Assembly (NCBI RefSeq): GCF_011045025.1
Contig: NZ_JAAKZX010000050.1
Location: 1 to 51,361, forward strand
Source: Streptomyces ureilyticus
Lineage (GTDB): Bacteria > Actinomycetota > Actinomycetes > Streptomycetales > Streptomycetaceae
Reading direction: 5' to 3'
DNA: 51,361 nucleotides
The position numbers and the translations under genes are program-made. The notes below the pieces were generated by a model, which saw only the letters and a list, made by a program, of their open reading frames with translations, was not told the origin of the DNA and ran no database searches. This document shows, piece after piece, positions 19,218 to 28,026 of the stretch. Each line of letters starts with the position of its first letter. Position 1 is the stretch's first letter.

Positions 19218-20336
19218 CTAGAGCGCGAGCAGCTCCTTGGTCGTGATGGTGAGTAGCTCGGGTCCGCCGTCCGCCTCGGGGCGTACGACGAGCGTGTCAT
19301 CGATCCGGACACCGCCCCGGCCCGGGAGGTGGACCCCCGGTTCGACGGTGACCGGCACGCAAGCGTCCAGTTTACCCATGGCCGCGGGGGCCAGCTGAGG
19401 GTCCTCATCGATTTCGAGCCCGACGCCATGCCCGGTCAGCGGAGGAAGGCCGTGCCCGTATCCCGCGGAGTCCAGCACCTGCCGGGCGACACGGTCCACA
19501 TCGCGGTACTCGGCGCCGGGCACGAGCGCCTCGCGGCCGGCCCGCTGGGCGGCGAAGACAAGGTCGTACAGCTCGATCTGCCAGTCGGCGGGCGAGGTCC
19601 CGATCACGAACGTACGGCCGATCTCGCTGCGATAGCCGCGGTAGGTCGCTCCCAGGCATACGGAGAGGAAGTCGCCCTCGTCGACCCGCCGGTCGGTGGG
19701 GCGGTGGCCGCGACGCCCCGAGTTCGGGCCGGTGCCGACGGAGGTCGCGAAGGCCGGGCCGTCGGCGCCGTGGTCGACGAGGCGGCGCTCCAGCTCCAGG
19801 GCGAGGTGGCGCTCGGTGCGGCCGACGAGGATCGATTCGAGGAGTTCGCTCAGCGCCTGGTCGGCGATCTCGGCGCCGATGCGGAGGCAGGAGATCTCCT
19901 CCTCGTCCTTGATGACGCGCAACTGCTCGACGGCACTGCCCAACTCTGCGAGGCGCAGGCGCGGCACAACCGAGCGGATGGACCTGTGCCGGGCGACGGT
20001 GAGGTGGTGCTCCTCCACGGCGAGGGAGTCGGCGCCCTGACCGGCGGCGAGGTCGGCGGCGGCCACGGCGGGGTCGCCACCGGTGCCGGGGAGGTACTGG
20101 ACGCGCAGCGCCTCGTCGGGCCGCTCGTCGTCCGGATCCACGCCGAGGGGGGCCGGGCCCGGACCCGGGCACACCAGCAGGTCCGTTCCCCTGCCCAGCA
20201 GCAGTACGGCGCCGCGGGGGGCCGCGCCCGCGAGGTAGCGGACGTTGGCTGGGCGGGACACCAGCGCGGTAGCGCTGCCACCGGCCGCACATCGCTCCCG
20301 GAGCCGTTCGCGGCGGGCCGCATACACCTCTGACAT
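19218..20336 (-). CDS. M24-fold (Xaa-Pro peptidase-like) protein with altered metal site
   Basis: A 372-residue creatinase/aminopeptidase P-like protein: N-terminal domain to about residue 145, then the pita-bread domain. The fold landmarks are clear (GHRPTDRRVDEGDF, TYRGYRSEIGRTFVIG, TGHGVGLEIDEDP, VTVEPGVHLPGRGGVRIDD). Four canonical positions differ: the two Asp ligands are Cys227 and Glu238, the His of the usual IHE motif is Asp310, and the final Glu ligand is Asp346. His211, His303 and Glu332 remain. It may use a different metal or be a non-peptidase relative. The gene lies upstream of efp, the place where mycobacteria have pepQ, so by descent it is the pepQ counterpart. Confidence 0.85.
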   Translation of the reverse strand: MSEVYAARRERLRERCAAGGSATALVSRPANVRYLAGAAPRGAVLLLGRGTDLLVCPGPGPAPLGVDPDDERPDEALRVQYLPGTGGDPAVAAADLAAGQGADSLAVEEHHLTVARHRSIRSVVPRLRLAELGSAVEQLRVIKDEEEISCLRIGAEIADQALSELLESILVGRTERHLALELERRLVDHGADGPAFATSVGTGPNSGRRGHRPTDRRVDEGDFLSVCLGATYRGYRSEIGRTFVIGTSPADWQIELYDLVFAAQRAGREALVPGAEYRDVDRVARQVLDSAGYGHGLPPLTGHGVGLEIDEDPQLAPAAMGKLDACVPVTVEPGVHLPGRGGVRIDDTLVVRPEADGGPELLTITTKELLAL

Positions 20337-20523
20337 GATCCGAGCCTACGAGGGGTGGGCGGATGGTGCCGGTTCTGATTGGGCCGGGTGGGGATTGCCT
20401 CTGGCGGTTGGGCGGGTTGGTTCGTTGTCGACTGCGGGTCCGTGGGTGGCCGGTCGCGCCCACGCGGCGGAGCCGCACATTGATGCAGCCGGGAAGGGGC
20501 GGGGCTGGGGAAAGGCCCCCCGC

Positions 20524-21423
20524 TCACCACTGCGGCGGACTGGCAATCGACCGAGTCAGCACATCGTCAAGCACACGCGCCGTCGTGGGAACGTCAAGCT
20601 GTGAGTTGTCGATGATGGGCAGCCCGGACCCGTACCAACCGGCCATCCGCCCATGGATACGGGCAACTTCCTCATCGGTGAGGCGACGATTTCCGGAGCG
20701 CTCGGCATTGCGCTCCAGGACTACCTCGAGACCGGGAAGGAGCACTACGGGCAACAGGCCAGGGCCAACATGCCGCTTCCAGCCCCCGAGCCCGACAACC
20801 GGCCGATCCGGAAAGACGGCGTCATCCAGAATGCAAGAAATGCCGTTCGCCAGAAAGTTACGCGCGGCGAAGCCGCAGGTGCGGCGAGCGAGGCGGTACT
20901 GCGCCTCCGAGTGATCGTTCCACCCCGACTGCGGATCCGCGAAGCCCGACCGCACCCATTCCCGTACGTCATCAAGGCTGATGTGCGCGGTGGGCACCCG
21001 CCGATGGCCGGCCCAGTACTTGGCGACGCTCGTCTTCCCGGCACCGGCGGGCCCGATGAGCAGCACGGCCAGCGTGGTGGACGTGGGATCGGGTGCCCCT
21101 GCGGCAGGCGGCGGGCTCGGCATCGCGACGGGCCCGCCCGGCGGCAGCTGCACATGCCCCGTGGTGTCCGGCATCGGCGCGGGCGCGTGCTGGGGAGCCA
21201 CGTGATGCTGCGGGGCGGGCGCGTGCTCCGGAGGGTGCGGCGCGGCGGGCCCGGACGGTCCGGCGAAACCCGGCGGCGGGTTCACGGGCGCGGGACCCGC
21301 GGGAGAACCCATGGGGGCACCCGAGTGCCCGCCCGGGTGTTGCGCGACCGGCGAAAAGCCGGCGGCCGGCTCCTGCCCCGGCTGGTGGGGCGGCGGCAGC
21401 GGAGACCCCACTGCGTGCTGCAT
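20524..21423 (-). CDS. Proline-rich P-loop NTPase / kinase-like protein
   Basis: A 299-residue protein of unknown function. Residues 1-115 are low-complexity, rich in Pro, Ala, Gly, His and Gln, probably disordered. Residues 116-299 form a compact P-loop domain: Walker A GPAGAGKT at 124-131, a conserved HISLDDVREW after it, and an acidic ILDDAVFPD segment around 198-206. The layout resembles zeta-toxin and small-molecule or nucleotide kinases (AAA_33-like) rather than true AAA+ ATPases. I chose the ATG at 21423 (MQHAVGSPLP) because a GGAG lies upstream and the longer frame looks non-coding. It follows aroB by 165 bases but has no known link to shikimate synthesis. Confidence 0.8.
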   Translation of the reverse strand: MQHAVGSPLPPPHQPGQEPAAGFSPVAQHPGGHSGAPMGSPAGPAPVNPPPGFAGPSGPAAPHPPEHAPAPQHHVAPQHAPAPMPDTTGHVQLPPGGPVAMPSPPPAAGAPDPTSTTLAVLLIGPAGAGKTSVAKYWAGHRRVPTAHISLDDVREWVRSGFADPQSGWNDHSEAQYRLARRTCGFAARNFLANGISCILDDAVFPDRPVVGLGGWKRHVGPGLLPVVLLPGLEVVLERNAERSGNRRLTDEEVARIHGRMAGWYGSGLPIIDNSQLDVPTTARVLDDVLTRSIASPPQW

Positions 21424-21588
21424 CCGGTGCCACTCCGTCTCGTACAGGCAATTGGCGCTGGCAGCAGGACACCTGCCCCGCTCCCTACCGAACGGTACCG
21501 TCCCCGGCCGCCGTTTGGTGAACGGCCGGGGTCGGTCCGAAGTGCCCATGAACACAAGGCAAATCGGGTGAAGTGGCTTCCTGTGGAG

Positions 21589-22689
21589 CTATTCGCCCAC
21601 TTCGCCGTAGGCGGCGAGGAGGACGGCCGGGTCGGGGCCCTCCAGGACAGTGGGTTTGGCCAGGCCGTCCAGGACGATGAAGCGCAGCAGGTCGCCTCGG
21701 GACTTCTTGTCGACCTTCATGGTCTCGAGCAACTTGGGCCACTGGTCGTAGCGGTAGTGCAGCGGCAGGCCCACAGACTCCAGGATGGCGCGGTGCCGGT
21801 CGGCGGTCTCGTCGTCCAACCGGCCTGCCAGGCGGCCGAGTTCGGCCGCGAAGTGCATACCGACGGCGACGGCGGCGCCGTGCCGCCACTGGTAGCGCTC
21901 GTTCTTCTCGATGGCATGGCCCAGGGTGTGGCCGTAGTTGAGGATCTCACGCAGCCCCGACTCCTTCAGGTCGGAGGAGACCACTTCGGCCTTGACCTTG
22001 ATGGAGCGTTCGATCAGTTCCGCGGTGTGCGGACCGGCCGGGCTGCGCGCTCCTTCCGGATCGGCTTCGATCAGTTCCAAGATCCGCGGGTCGGCGATGA
22101 ATCCGGCCTTGATGATCTCCGCGAGCCCGGACACGAAGTCGTTGACCGGCAGCGAGTCGAGGGCGGCCAGGTCGCAGAGCACCCCGGCGGGCGGGTGGAA
22201 GGCGCCCACCAGGTTCTTGCCCTCGGCGGTGTTGATGCCGGTCTTGCCACCGACCGCCGCGTCCACCATGGCCAGTACGGTCGTCGGGATTGCGATCCAG
22301 CGCACCCCGCGCAGCCAGCTCGCGGCCACGAACCCGGCCAGGTCGGTGGTCGCGCCGCCGCCCACCCCGACGATCACGTCGGTGCGGGTGAAACCGGACT
22401 GCCCCAGCGCCTTCCAGCAGTACGCCGCGACTTCGGCCGTCTTGGCCTCCTCGGCGTTGGGCACCTGGATGGCCACCGCGTCGAAGCCCTGCCCGGCCAG
22501 ATCGGCCCTGACCGCCTCGCCGGTCTCGGCCAGCGCCTCCGGGTGGACGACGGCGACGCGCTTCGCCCGCGGGCCGATCAACCCGCCCAGTTCGCCGAGG
22601 AGTTGACGGCCCACCAGCACTTCGTACGGCTCGGTGCCGGCCGTGCCGCCGACCTGGATCCGGGTCACCGACTGGTCCTGCTCGCTCAT
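21589..22689 (-). CDS. aroB: 3-dehydroquinate synthase
   Basis: A 366-residue NAD-dependent, metal-dependent enzyme that cyclises DAHP to 3-dehydroquinate, step two of the shikimate pathway. The NAD-binding VGGGATTDLAGFVAASWLRG, the substrate region AVGGKTGIN and the metal-binding His in LREILNYGHTLGHAIE plus RHGAAVAVGMHFAAEL are intact. The ATG at 22689 overlaps the aroK stop (ATGA). The frame runs open far upstream through aroK, but only from this Met is the protein AroB-like. Confidence 0.96.
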   Translation of the reverse strand: MSEQDQSVTRIQVGGTAGTEPYEVLVGRQLLGELGGLIGPRAKRVAVVHPEALAETGEAVRADLAGQGFDAVAIQVPNAEEAKTAEVAAYCWKALGQSGFTRTDVIVGVGGGATTDLAGFVAASWLRGVRWIAIPTTVLAMVDAAVGGKTGINTAEGKNLVGAFHPPAGVLCDLAALDSLPVNDFVSGLAEIIKAGFIADPRILELIEADPEGARSPAGPHTAELIERSIKVKAEVVSSDLKESGLREILNYGHTLGHAIEKNERYQWRHGAAVAVGMHFAAELGRLAGRLDDETADRHRAILESVGLPLHYRYDQWPKLLETMKVDKKSRGDLLRFIVLDGLAKPTVLEGPDPAVLLAAYGEVGE

Positions 22690-23204
22690 GCCTGCTTCAA
22701 CTCCAAGGCGTCGAGGACCGCTTGGGCGACCTCCTCCGGGGTGCGGTCGTCGGTGGCGACGACCGCACGGGCGACTTCGGTGTAGAGGTGGCGGCGGGCC
22801 TCCATCAGCTCGCGCCACTGGCGGCGCGGGTTGACCGCCAGCAGAGGCCGGGCGGTGTTGAGACCGGTGCGCTTGACCGCTTCCTCGACGTCCATCGACA
22901 GGTACACCACCGGCAGCCCGTCCAGCAGCTCGCGAGTGTCGGCGTCGAGGATGGCGCCGCCGCCCAGGGCCAGTACGCCCTCGTGCTCGGCCAGTGCCTG
23001 GTGCACCGCCCGCTTCTCGATCGCACGGAAGGCCGGCTCGCCCTCCTCGACGAAGATGTCCGCGATGGTGCGTCCCTCGGCGGCCACGATGTCCTCGTCG
23101 GTGTCCCGGTGGCCGACGCCGAGCCGCTCCGCGAGCAGTGCGCCCACCGTCGACTTGCCGACACCCATCGGCCCGACGAGTACGACCACAGGTCCAGCGC
23201 TCAT
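22686..23204 (-). CDS. aroK: Shikimate kinase
   Basis: A 172-residue kinase converting shikimate to shikimate 3-phosphate. Walker A GPMGVGKST is at residues 11-19, the DTDEDI motif that binds shikimate and Mg follows at about 34-39, and the glycine-rich LGGGAILD lies near 80. The ATG at 23204 overlaps the aroC stop and its stop overlaps the aroB start, so aroC-aroK-aroB are translationally coupled. Confidence 0.96.
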   Translation of the reverse strand: MSAGPVVVLVGPMGVGKSTVGALLAERLGVGHRDTDEDIVAAEGRTIADIFVEEGEPAFRAIEKRAVHQALAEHEGVLALGGGAILDADTRELLDGLPVVYLSMDVEEAVKRTGLNTARPLLAVNPRRQWRELMEARRHLYTEVARAVVATDDRTPEEVAQAVLDALELKQA

Positions 23205-24385
23205 CGGATCGCCAGATTCTCGAGGTACGAGGTGACGTTGCGCCGCGTCTCCGTGACGCTGTCGCCGGCGAACTTCTCCGCCACCGCGTCCGCAAGCACC
23301 AGCGCCACCATCGCCTCCGCGACGATGCCGGCCGCCGGGACCGCGCAGACATCGGAACGCTGGTGGTGGGCCTTCGTCGCTTCCCCGGTCACCACGTCGA
23401 TGGTGGCCAGCGCGCGCGGCACGGTCGCGATGGGCTTCATCGCGGCGCGTACGCGCAGCAGTTCACCGGTGGTCAGCCCGCCCTCGGTGCCGCCCGAGCG
23501 ACCCGTGGCCCGCTTGATGCCCTCGTCGGTCTGCACGATCTCGTCGTGCGCCTTCGAGCCAGGAACCCGCGCCAGGTCGAAGCCGTCGCCGACCTCGACG
23601 CCCTTGATGGCCTGGATGCCCATCAACGCGGCCGCGAGTCGCGCGTCCAGCCGCCGGTCCCAATGCACATGCGAGCCCAGGCCAACCGGCACTCCGTACG
23701 CCAGCACCTCGACCACACCGCCCAGGGTGTCGCCGTCCTTGTGCGCCCGGTCGATCTCCTCGACCATCGCCTTCGACGCGTCCTCGTCCAGGCATCGCAC
23801 CGGGTCCGCGTCGAGCTTCTCGACGTCGGAGGGCTTGGGGTAGACGCCGTACGGGGCCTTCGCCGCGGCCAGCTCGATGACGTGCGAGACGATCTCGATG
23901 CCGGCCGTCTCCTTGAGATACGAGCGCGCCACCGCGCCGAGCGCGACGCGGGCGGCGGTCTCCCGCGCACTCGCCCGCTCCAGGACCGGCCGTGCCTCGT
24001 CGAAGCCGTACTTCTGCATGCCCGCCAGGTCCGCGTGGCCGGGCCGGGGCCGGGTCAGCGGCGCGTTGCGCGCCAGCTCGGCGAGCACGGCCGGGTCCAC
24101 GGGGTCGGCCGCCATGACCTGCTCCCACTTGGGCCACTCGGTGTTGCCCACCATGATCGCGACAGGCGAACCGAGTGTCAGCCCGTGCCGCACACCGCCC
24201 AGGAAGGTGATCTCGTCCCGCTCGAATTTCATTCGCGCGCCACGCCCATAGCCGAGGCGCCGCCGTGCCAGGTGGTCCGCCACCATCTCCGTGGTGATCG
24301 GCACGCCGGCGGGAAGTCCCTCCAGCGTCGCGACAAGTGCGGGACCGTGGGACTCCCCCGCGGTCAGCCAGCGCAACCTGCTCAA
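23201..24385 (-). CDS. aroC: Chorismate synthase
   Basis: A 394-residue FMN-dependent enzyme for the final shikimate step, EPSP to chorismate. It begins SRLRWLTAGESHGPALVATLEG, with the catalytic His in ESHG; the DLAGMQKYGFDEARPVLERASARETAARVALG signature region and the late RSGGTEGGLTTGE motif are present. The start is TTG at 24385: GGAG sits 8 bases upstream and the TTG encodes the residue just before SRLRW. Farther upstream codons are out of family. It heads the coupled aroC-aroK-aroB run. Confidence 0.95.
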   Translation of the reverse strand: MSRLRWLTAGESHGPALVATLEGLPAGVPITTEMVADHLARRRLGYGRGARMKFERDEITFLGGVRHGLTLGSPVAIMVGNTEWPKWEQVMAADPVDPAVLAELARNAPLTRPRPGHADLAGMQKYGFDEARPVLERASARETAARVALGAVARSYLKETAGIEIVSHVIELAAAKAPYGVYPKPSDVEKLDADPVRCLDEDASKAMVEEIDRAHKDGDTLGGVVEVLAYGVPVGLGSHVHWDRRLDARLAAALMGIQAIKGVEVGDGFDLARVPGSKAHDEIVQTDEGIKRATGRSGGTEGGLTTGELLRVRAAMKPIATVPRALATIDVVTGEATKAHHQRSDVCAVPAAGIVAEAMVALVLADAVAEKFAGDSVTETRRNVTSYLENLAIR

Positions 24386-24568
24386 CGGTGCTCCTCGATA
24401 CTCGCGCCCTGGTACTGCGTACTGCCTGTGCGCACGCGCGTCCTCGCGTACGTCGACGGCGCGACCGGGTGCGCGGCCCTGGCCCGCCACCGTCGATCCT
24501 CCCACGTCCGCCGCCAGGAACCGGGCGCAGGTCCATCAGGCGGACGCGACTCGGGCCTGCCCAGCGGA

Positions 24569-24829
24569 TCAGGTCGTGGCATCGTTGCGCGGCTGCTGAG
24601 GCGCGTACGCACCGAGGTAGTCGGCGCCGCGCGCCCCGTCCGGCACATCAGGGATGGGCGTGATCGGGCCGAGCGCTCGCCGGAGGGCGCGTCCGCGGCG
24701 CCATTTGACGACCTTGAAAACGAGAAAGCCGCCGACTGCCAACCCGATCGCCGTGTACTGGAGCCAGTCCGGCAGGAAATTCACCGTGGCCTGAAAGATT
24801 TCCGACTTCCAGGATGCCTGCGTGGTCAT
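24569..24829 (-). CDS. Small single-span membrane protein
   Basis: An 86-residue protein of unknown function with a strong ribosome binding site (GAGGGGGAA) before the ATG at 24829. One hydrophobic helix at about residues 23-43 (LQYTAIGLAVGGFLVFKVV) is followed by a basic stretch KWRRGRALRR that predicts a cytosolic C-terminus, then a Pro/Gly-rich tail. It lies 45 bases after aroE and 183 bases before aroC. I recall a hypothetical gene here in other Streptomyces, which supports a real gene. Confidence 0.75.
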   Translation of the reverse strand: MTTQASWKSEIFQATVNFLPDWLQYTAIGLAVGGFLVFKVVKWRRGRALRRALGPITPIPDVPDGARGADYLGAYAPQQPRNDATT

Positions 24830-24874
24830 GAAGATTCCCCCTCGGTCCCGCCCCCTGCGGAACCGGAAAGAATC

Positions 24875-25714
24875 TTAACGTCCGGCGAGTGCGTGCTCTC
24901 CCGCTTTTCGCATGGCGCCCAGCGGGGCCGGCGTACGCCCCGTCATCTGCTCCACCTGGAGTGCCGCCTGGTGCACCAAGAGGTCGAGGCCGCTGACGAC
25001 GGCGCCGCCGTACGCGGACCAGCGGGCGGCGAGTGCGGTCGGCCAAGGGTCGTACAGGACGTCGAAGAGCGTGGCGGGGCGTCCGGGGACGGCGGAGGCG
25101 AAGGCGTCGGTGGCGCCGGCCGGGGTCGTGGCGACCACCAGCGGTGCGTGCAGCGCCCGCTCGGCGTCCGCCCAGTTCGCGATGCGCACTTCGGTCTTCA
25201 GCCGCTCGCCCCACTGCCGCATCTCAGCGGCGCGCGCCTCGCTGCGGACGTACGCGACGATCTCGCCCGTGCAGATCCGCGAGACGGCGGCCAGCGCGGA
25301 GGACGCGGTGGCGCCCGCGCCGAGGATGGCGGCGGAGTCGACCTGCTCGATCCCGTGCTCCCGCAGGGCGGCGACCATGCCGGGGATATCGGTGTTGTCG
25401 CCGACGCGTCGGCCGTCCTCCGTGAACACGACGGTGTTGACGGCCTCGACGGAGGCCGCCGTCGCGCTTATCTCGTCGAGCAGCGGAATCACGGCCCGCT
25501 TCAACGGCATGGTCAGCGACAGCCCGGCCCACTCCGGTCCGAGTCCCTCGAGAAAGCCCGGCAGAGCGGCCTCGTCGATCTCGAAACGGTCGTACGACCA
25601 GGCCCCCAGTCCCAGCGCGGCATAGGCGGCGCCATGCAGTACCGGCGAGAGGGAATGGGCGATGGGCTGGCCGAGCACGGCGGCACGGCGGGCGTCAGTT
25701 GCCCGAGCGCGCAT
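24875..25714 (-). CDS. aroE: Shikimate dehydrogenase family protein
   Basis: A 279-residue NAD(P)-dependent reductase, expected to convert 3-dehydroshikimate to shikimate. Family features are present: AHSLSPVLHGAAYAALGL (shikimate-binding SxSPxxH; the residue after His is Gly rather than the common Asn), LTMPLKRAV with the catalytic Lys, NTDIPGM with the catalytic Asp, the Rossmann AILGAGATASSALAAVS and GLDLLVHQAALQ. A specialised quinate/shikimate paralogue is less likely given the other aro genes. The ATG at 25714, with AAGGA upstream, overlaps the mltG stop by 20 bases. Confidence 0.9.
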   Translation of the reverse strand: MRARATDARRAAVLGQPIAHSLSPVLHGAAYAALGLGAWSYDRFEIDEAALPGFLEGLGPEWAGLSLTMPLKRAVIPLLDEISATAASVEAVNTVVFTEDGRRVGDNTDIPGMVAALREHGIEQVDSAAILGAGATASSALAAVSRICTGEIVAYVRSEARAAEMRQWGERLKTEVRIANWADAERALHAPLVVATTPAGATDAFASAVPGRPATLFDVLYDPWPTALAARWSAYGGAVVSGLDLLVHQAALQVEQMTGRTPAPLGAMRKAGEHALAGR

Positions 25715-27419
25715 CGAACTTTTCCTTGAGCTTCAGGAATTCGCCATGCGTCTTGGCGAATTCGGTCTTTTCCACACCGTCGGTCGCCACGAAGTAGTAC
25801 CAGCCGTCGTCGGTCGGATCGAGCGTCGCCTTCATGGCGACGTCACCCGGGTTAGCGATCGGGCCGGGCGGCAGTCCCTTGTTCGAGTACGTGTTGTATG
25901 GGTCCTTGTTATTGTTGATCTCCGACTCGCTGATGTCGATGTTGCTCTCGTTCTTCAGGTAATTGAAGGTCGAGTCGAACTGCAGCGCCCCGTAGGTCTC
26001 GGGGTTGGCGAGGTCGAGGCGGTTGTAGACCACCTCCGCCATCTTGCGGTAGTCATCCCTGGTCTTGCCCTCGGCCTGGACGAGGCTCGCCACCGTGACG
26101 ACGTCCAGCGGGTTGTCCAGCTTGAGTTCCTTGGCCTTCGCCTCAAGGTCGTACGCGGCGTACTTCTCCTTGGCCTGGGCGACCATCTTCTTCAGGACGT
26201 CCTCGGGTTTCATGCCCTTTGCCGCGGCGTAGGTGTGCGGGTAAAGGAAACCTTCCAGCGGATCCTTGATGTCGTCGTTGTTGTTCGCCCAGTCGGGAAG
26301 TCCGAGGCTCTCGTATTTCTCCTTGGCGACGTTCGCCGTGGTGCCCTTTTTGAGTTCGAGCCTCTTGTCGATCGCCGCGTAGACCGCGGCATTGCGCTGC
26401 CCCGGCGCCACGATCATGTTGTTCTGGCTCTTGGGGTCGAGCATCATGCTCACGGCGCTCTCGGCGGACATCTCCTTCTTGAGGAGATAGACGCCGTGCT
26501 GGATCCGCTGACCTTTGGGATTCGCCGACTGCGCGGACACAAACGCGTCGACGCTCTTCACGACGCCCGCCGACTTCAGCTTCTGGCCGATCTCGTAGCC
26601 GCCCGACCCCTTGGCGATCTCGACCATCACCGTCTGGCTGGTGCCGTCGCCCGCAAAGTCCGGCGCCTCGCCGAAACGGCTTTGGTAGAACTGGTATCCG
26701 TAATACCCGCCTCCGGCGAGACCACCGACAAGGACGAGCGAAACGACCAGGCAGGCGCAGCCATTGCGGCTCTTCTTGCCGGTCTTCCCCTTGCCTTTTC
26801 CTTTGCCGCGCTTCCCGTCCGACGGGTCGTCGTCGAAGTCGTCGTCATCGTCGCTGCCGCCCGAGAAGAAGGCGTGCTCGCCCTGGTCGGGTCCCGGATC
26901 CCAGTCGGTCTGTGGCTCGGGCTCGGATGCGCGTTCGGGCTGATGGCGGCTCGGCGGCTGAGGCGGCGGGTACGCGTCGGGGGTGCCGTAGTAGTCGGAC
27001 TGGTAACCCTGACCGCCGTACCCCGCCTGCTGGCCTCCGTACGGATCGCCGGAGCCGGCGCCGTACGAGCCGTGACCGTGCTGTCCGGTGTCCCAACCGC
27101 CGTTGCCCTGCTGGCCGTTGTGCCCCTGATACGGCTGGCCGCCCTGATCGTAATACTGCTGCGCACCCGGGCCGCCGTACGGCTGCTGCTGTCCCTGGGC
27201 ATAGTGCTGCTGCCCCTGGTCGTAGCCGGACTGCTGCCCGTTGCCCCAGTCGCCGTACTGGTTCTGCTGCTGCTGCGGCTGCTGCGAATAGTGCTGCTGC
27301 TGGCCGCCGTACGAGGACTGGGCCGCGTGGCCTTCTTGTCCTCTCCATCCGTCGTCCCCGAACAACGGGTCCTCGGGATGCCACGGTTCGGAGCCTTGGC
27401 CCCGGCCATAATCAGTCAT
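25695..27419 (-). CDS. mltG: Endolytic transglycosylase MltG with a Gln/Gly/Tyr-rich cytosolic tail
   Basis: A 574-residue membrane-anchored enzyme that cuts nascent peptidoglycan strands. Residues 1-160 are low-complexity, full of Gln, Gly and Tyr; 170-200 are acidic (SDDDDDFDDD); 203-217 are Gly/Lys-rich; one transmembrane helix spans about 220-245. The extracytoplasmic YceG/MltG domain follows, with the catalytic Glu near 450 in SLVQAEGKTRDDY and the signature YSNKGLPPGPIANPG near 512-526. E. coli MltG is about 340 residues and lacks the tail. The ATG at 27419 is the natural start. It lies downstream of ruvX and overlaps aroE. Confidence 0.93.
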   Translation of the reverse strand: MTDYGRGQGSEPWHPEDPLFGDDGWRGQEGHAAQSSYGGQQQHYSQQPQQQQNQYGDWGNGQQSGYDQGQQHYAQGQQQPYGGPGAQQYYDQGGQPYQGHNGQQGNGGWDTGQHGHGSYGAGSGDPYGGQQAGYGGQGYQSDYYGTPDAYPPPQPPSRHQPERASEPEPQTDWDPGPDQGEHAFFSGGSDDDDDFDDDPSDGKRGKGKGKGKTGKKSRNGCACLVVSLVLVGGLAGGGYYGYQFYQSRFGEAPDFAGDGTSQTVMVEIAKGSGGYEIGQKLKSAGVVKSVDAFVSAQSANPKGQRIQHGVYLLKKEMSAESAVSMMLDPKSQNNMIVAPGQRNAAVYAAIDKRLELKKGTTANVAKEKYESLGLPDWANNNDDIKDPLEGFLYPHTYAAAKGMKPEDVLKKMVAQAKEKYAAYDLEAKAKELKLDNPLDVVTVASLVQAEGKTRDDYRKMAEVVYNRLDLANPETYGALQFDSTFNYLKNESNIDISESEINNNKDPYNTYSNKGLPPGPIANPGDVAMKATLDPTDDGWYYFVATDGVEKTEFAKTHGEFLKLKEKFDARSGN

Positions 27420-27544
27420 CGATCCCCTAGAAGCCGCGAGGCGGCGGTCGCGCGGCGCGTGTGGCCCGGCTCCCCATCCGCCTCTCTGCTGTGCGGAGGC
27501 TGTTCGAACGCCGCCGCATCGCGCGGAACGTTACCGTACCGCGA

Positions 27545-28009
27545 TCAGATGACCACTTCGACGTCATCGCCAGGAGCTTTACCTGACACTCGTTCGGATT
27601 CCAGCGCCTGCTGCAGGATGATGACGGCGGCGGCCTGGTCGATGACTGACCTGCCCTTCTTCGCGTTCACGCCCGAGGCGCGCAGTCCCTGACTGGCCGT
27701 GACTGTGGTCATCCTCTCGTCCACGAGTCTCACCGGAACCGGCGCGACCATGCGGGCCAGTTCCTGGGCGAAGGCACGGACCTTGACCGCGGCCGGGCCC
27801 TCGCCCCCCTTGAGGGAGCGAGGGAGGCCGACGACGATCTCGATCGGTTCGTACTCTTCGACGAGTTGCTTCAACCGCCGCTGGGCGGCCGGGACATCGC
27901 GGCCAGGGACGGTTTCCACCGGGGTGGCGAGGATCCCGTCGGGGTCGCAGGAGGCGACCCCGATCCGGGCGTCCCCGACGTCGATGGCGAGCCGGCGTCC
28001 GCGGCGCAT
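27545..28009 (-). CDS. ruvX: Putative pre-16S rRNA nuclease RuvX/YqgF
   Basis: A 154-residue RNase H-fold protein, in other bacteria implicated in 16S rRNA 5'-end maturation. LAIDVGDARIGVASCDPDG with the catalytic Asp, IVVGLPRSLKGGEG, and VRLVDERMTTVTA followed by SVIDQAAAVIILQ give the three acidic sites. The ATG at 28009 has GGAG 11 bases upstream. An alternative GTG at 28030 would overlap the alaS stop as GTGA and add seven residues (161 aa), a pattern common here, so the start is uncertain. It is the gene immediately after alaS, a conserved pairing. Confidence 0.92.
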   Translation of the reverse strand: MRRGRRLAIDVGDARIGVASCDPDGILATPVETVPGRDVPAAQRRLKQLVEEYEPIEIVVGLPRSLKGGEGPAAVKVRAFAQELARMVAPVPVRLVDERMTTVTASQGLRASGVNAKKGRSVIDQAAAVIILQQALESERVSGKAPGDDVEVVI

Positions 28010-28026
28010 GACGCGTTCGTCTCCGC

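Noticed and set aside
20524..21423. Zeta-type toxin-antitoxin module
   Set aside because: The P-loop domain is reminiscent of zeta toxins, but there is no small antitoxin gene beside it, and the Pro-rich N-terminus is not typical.
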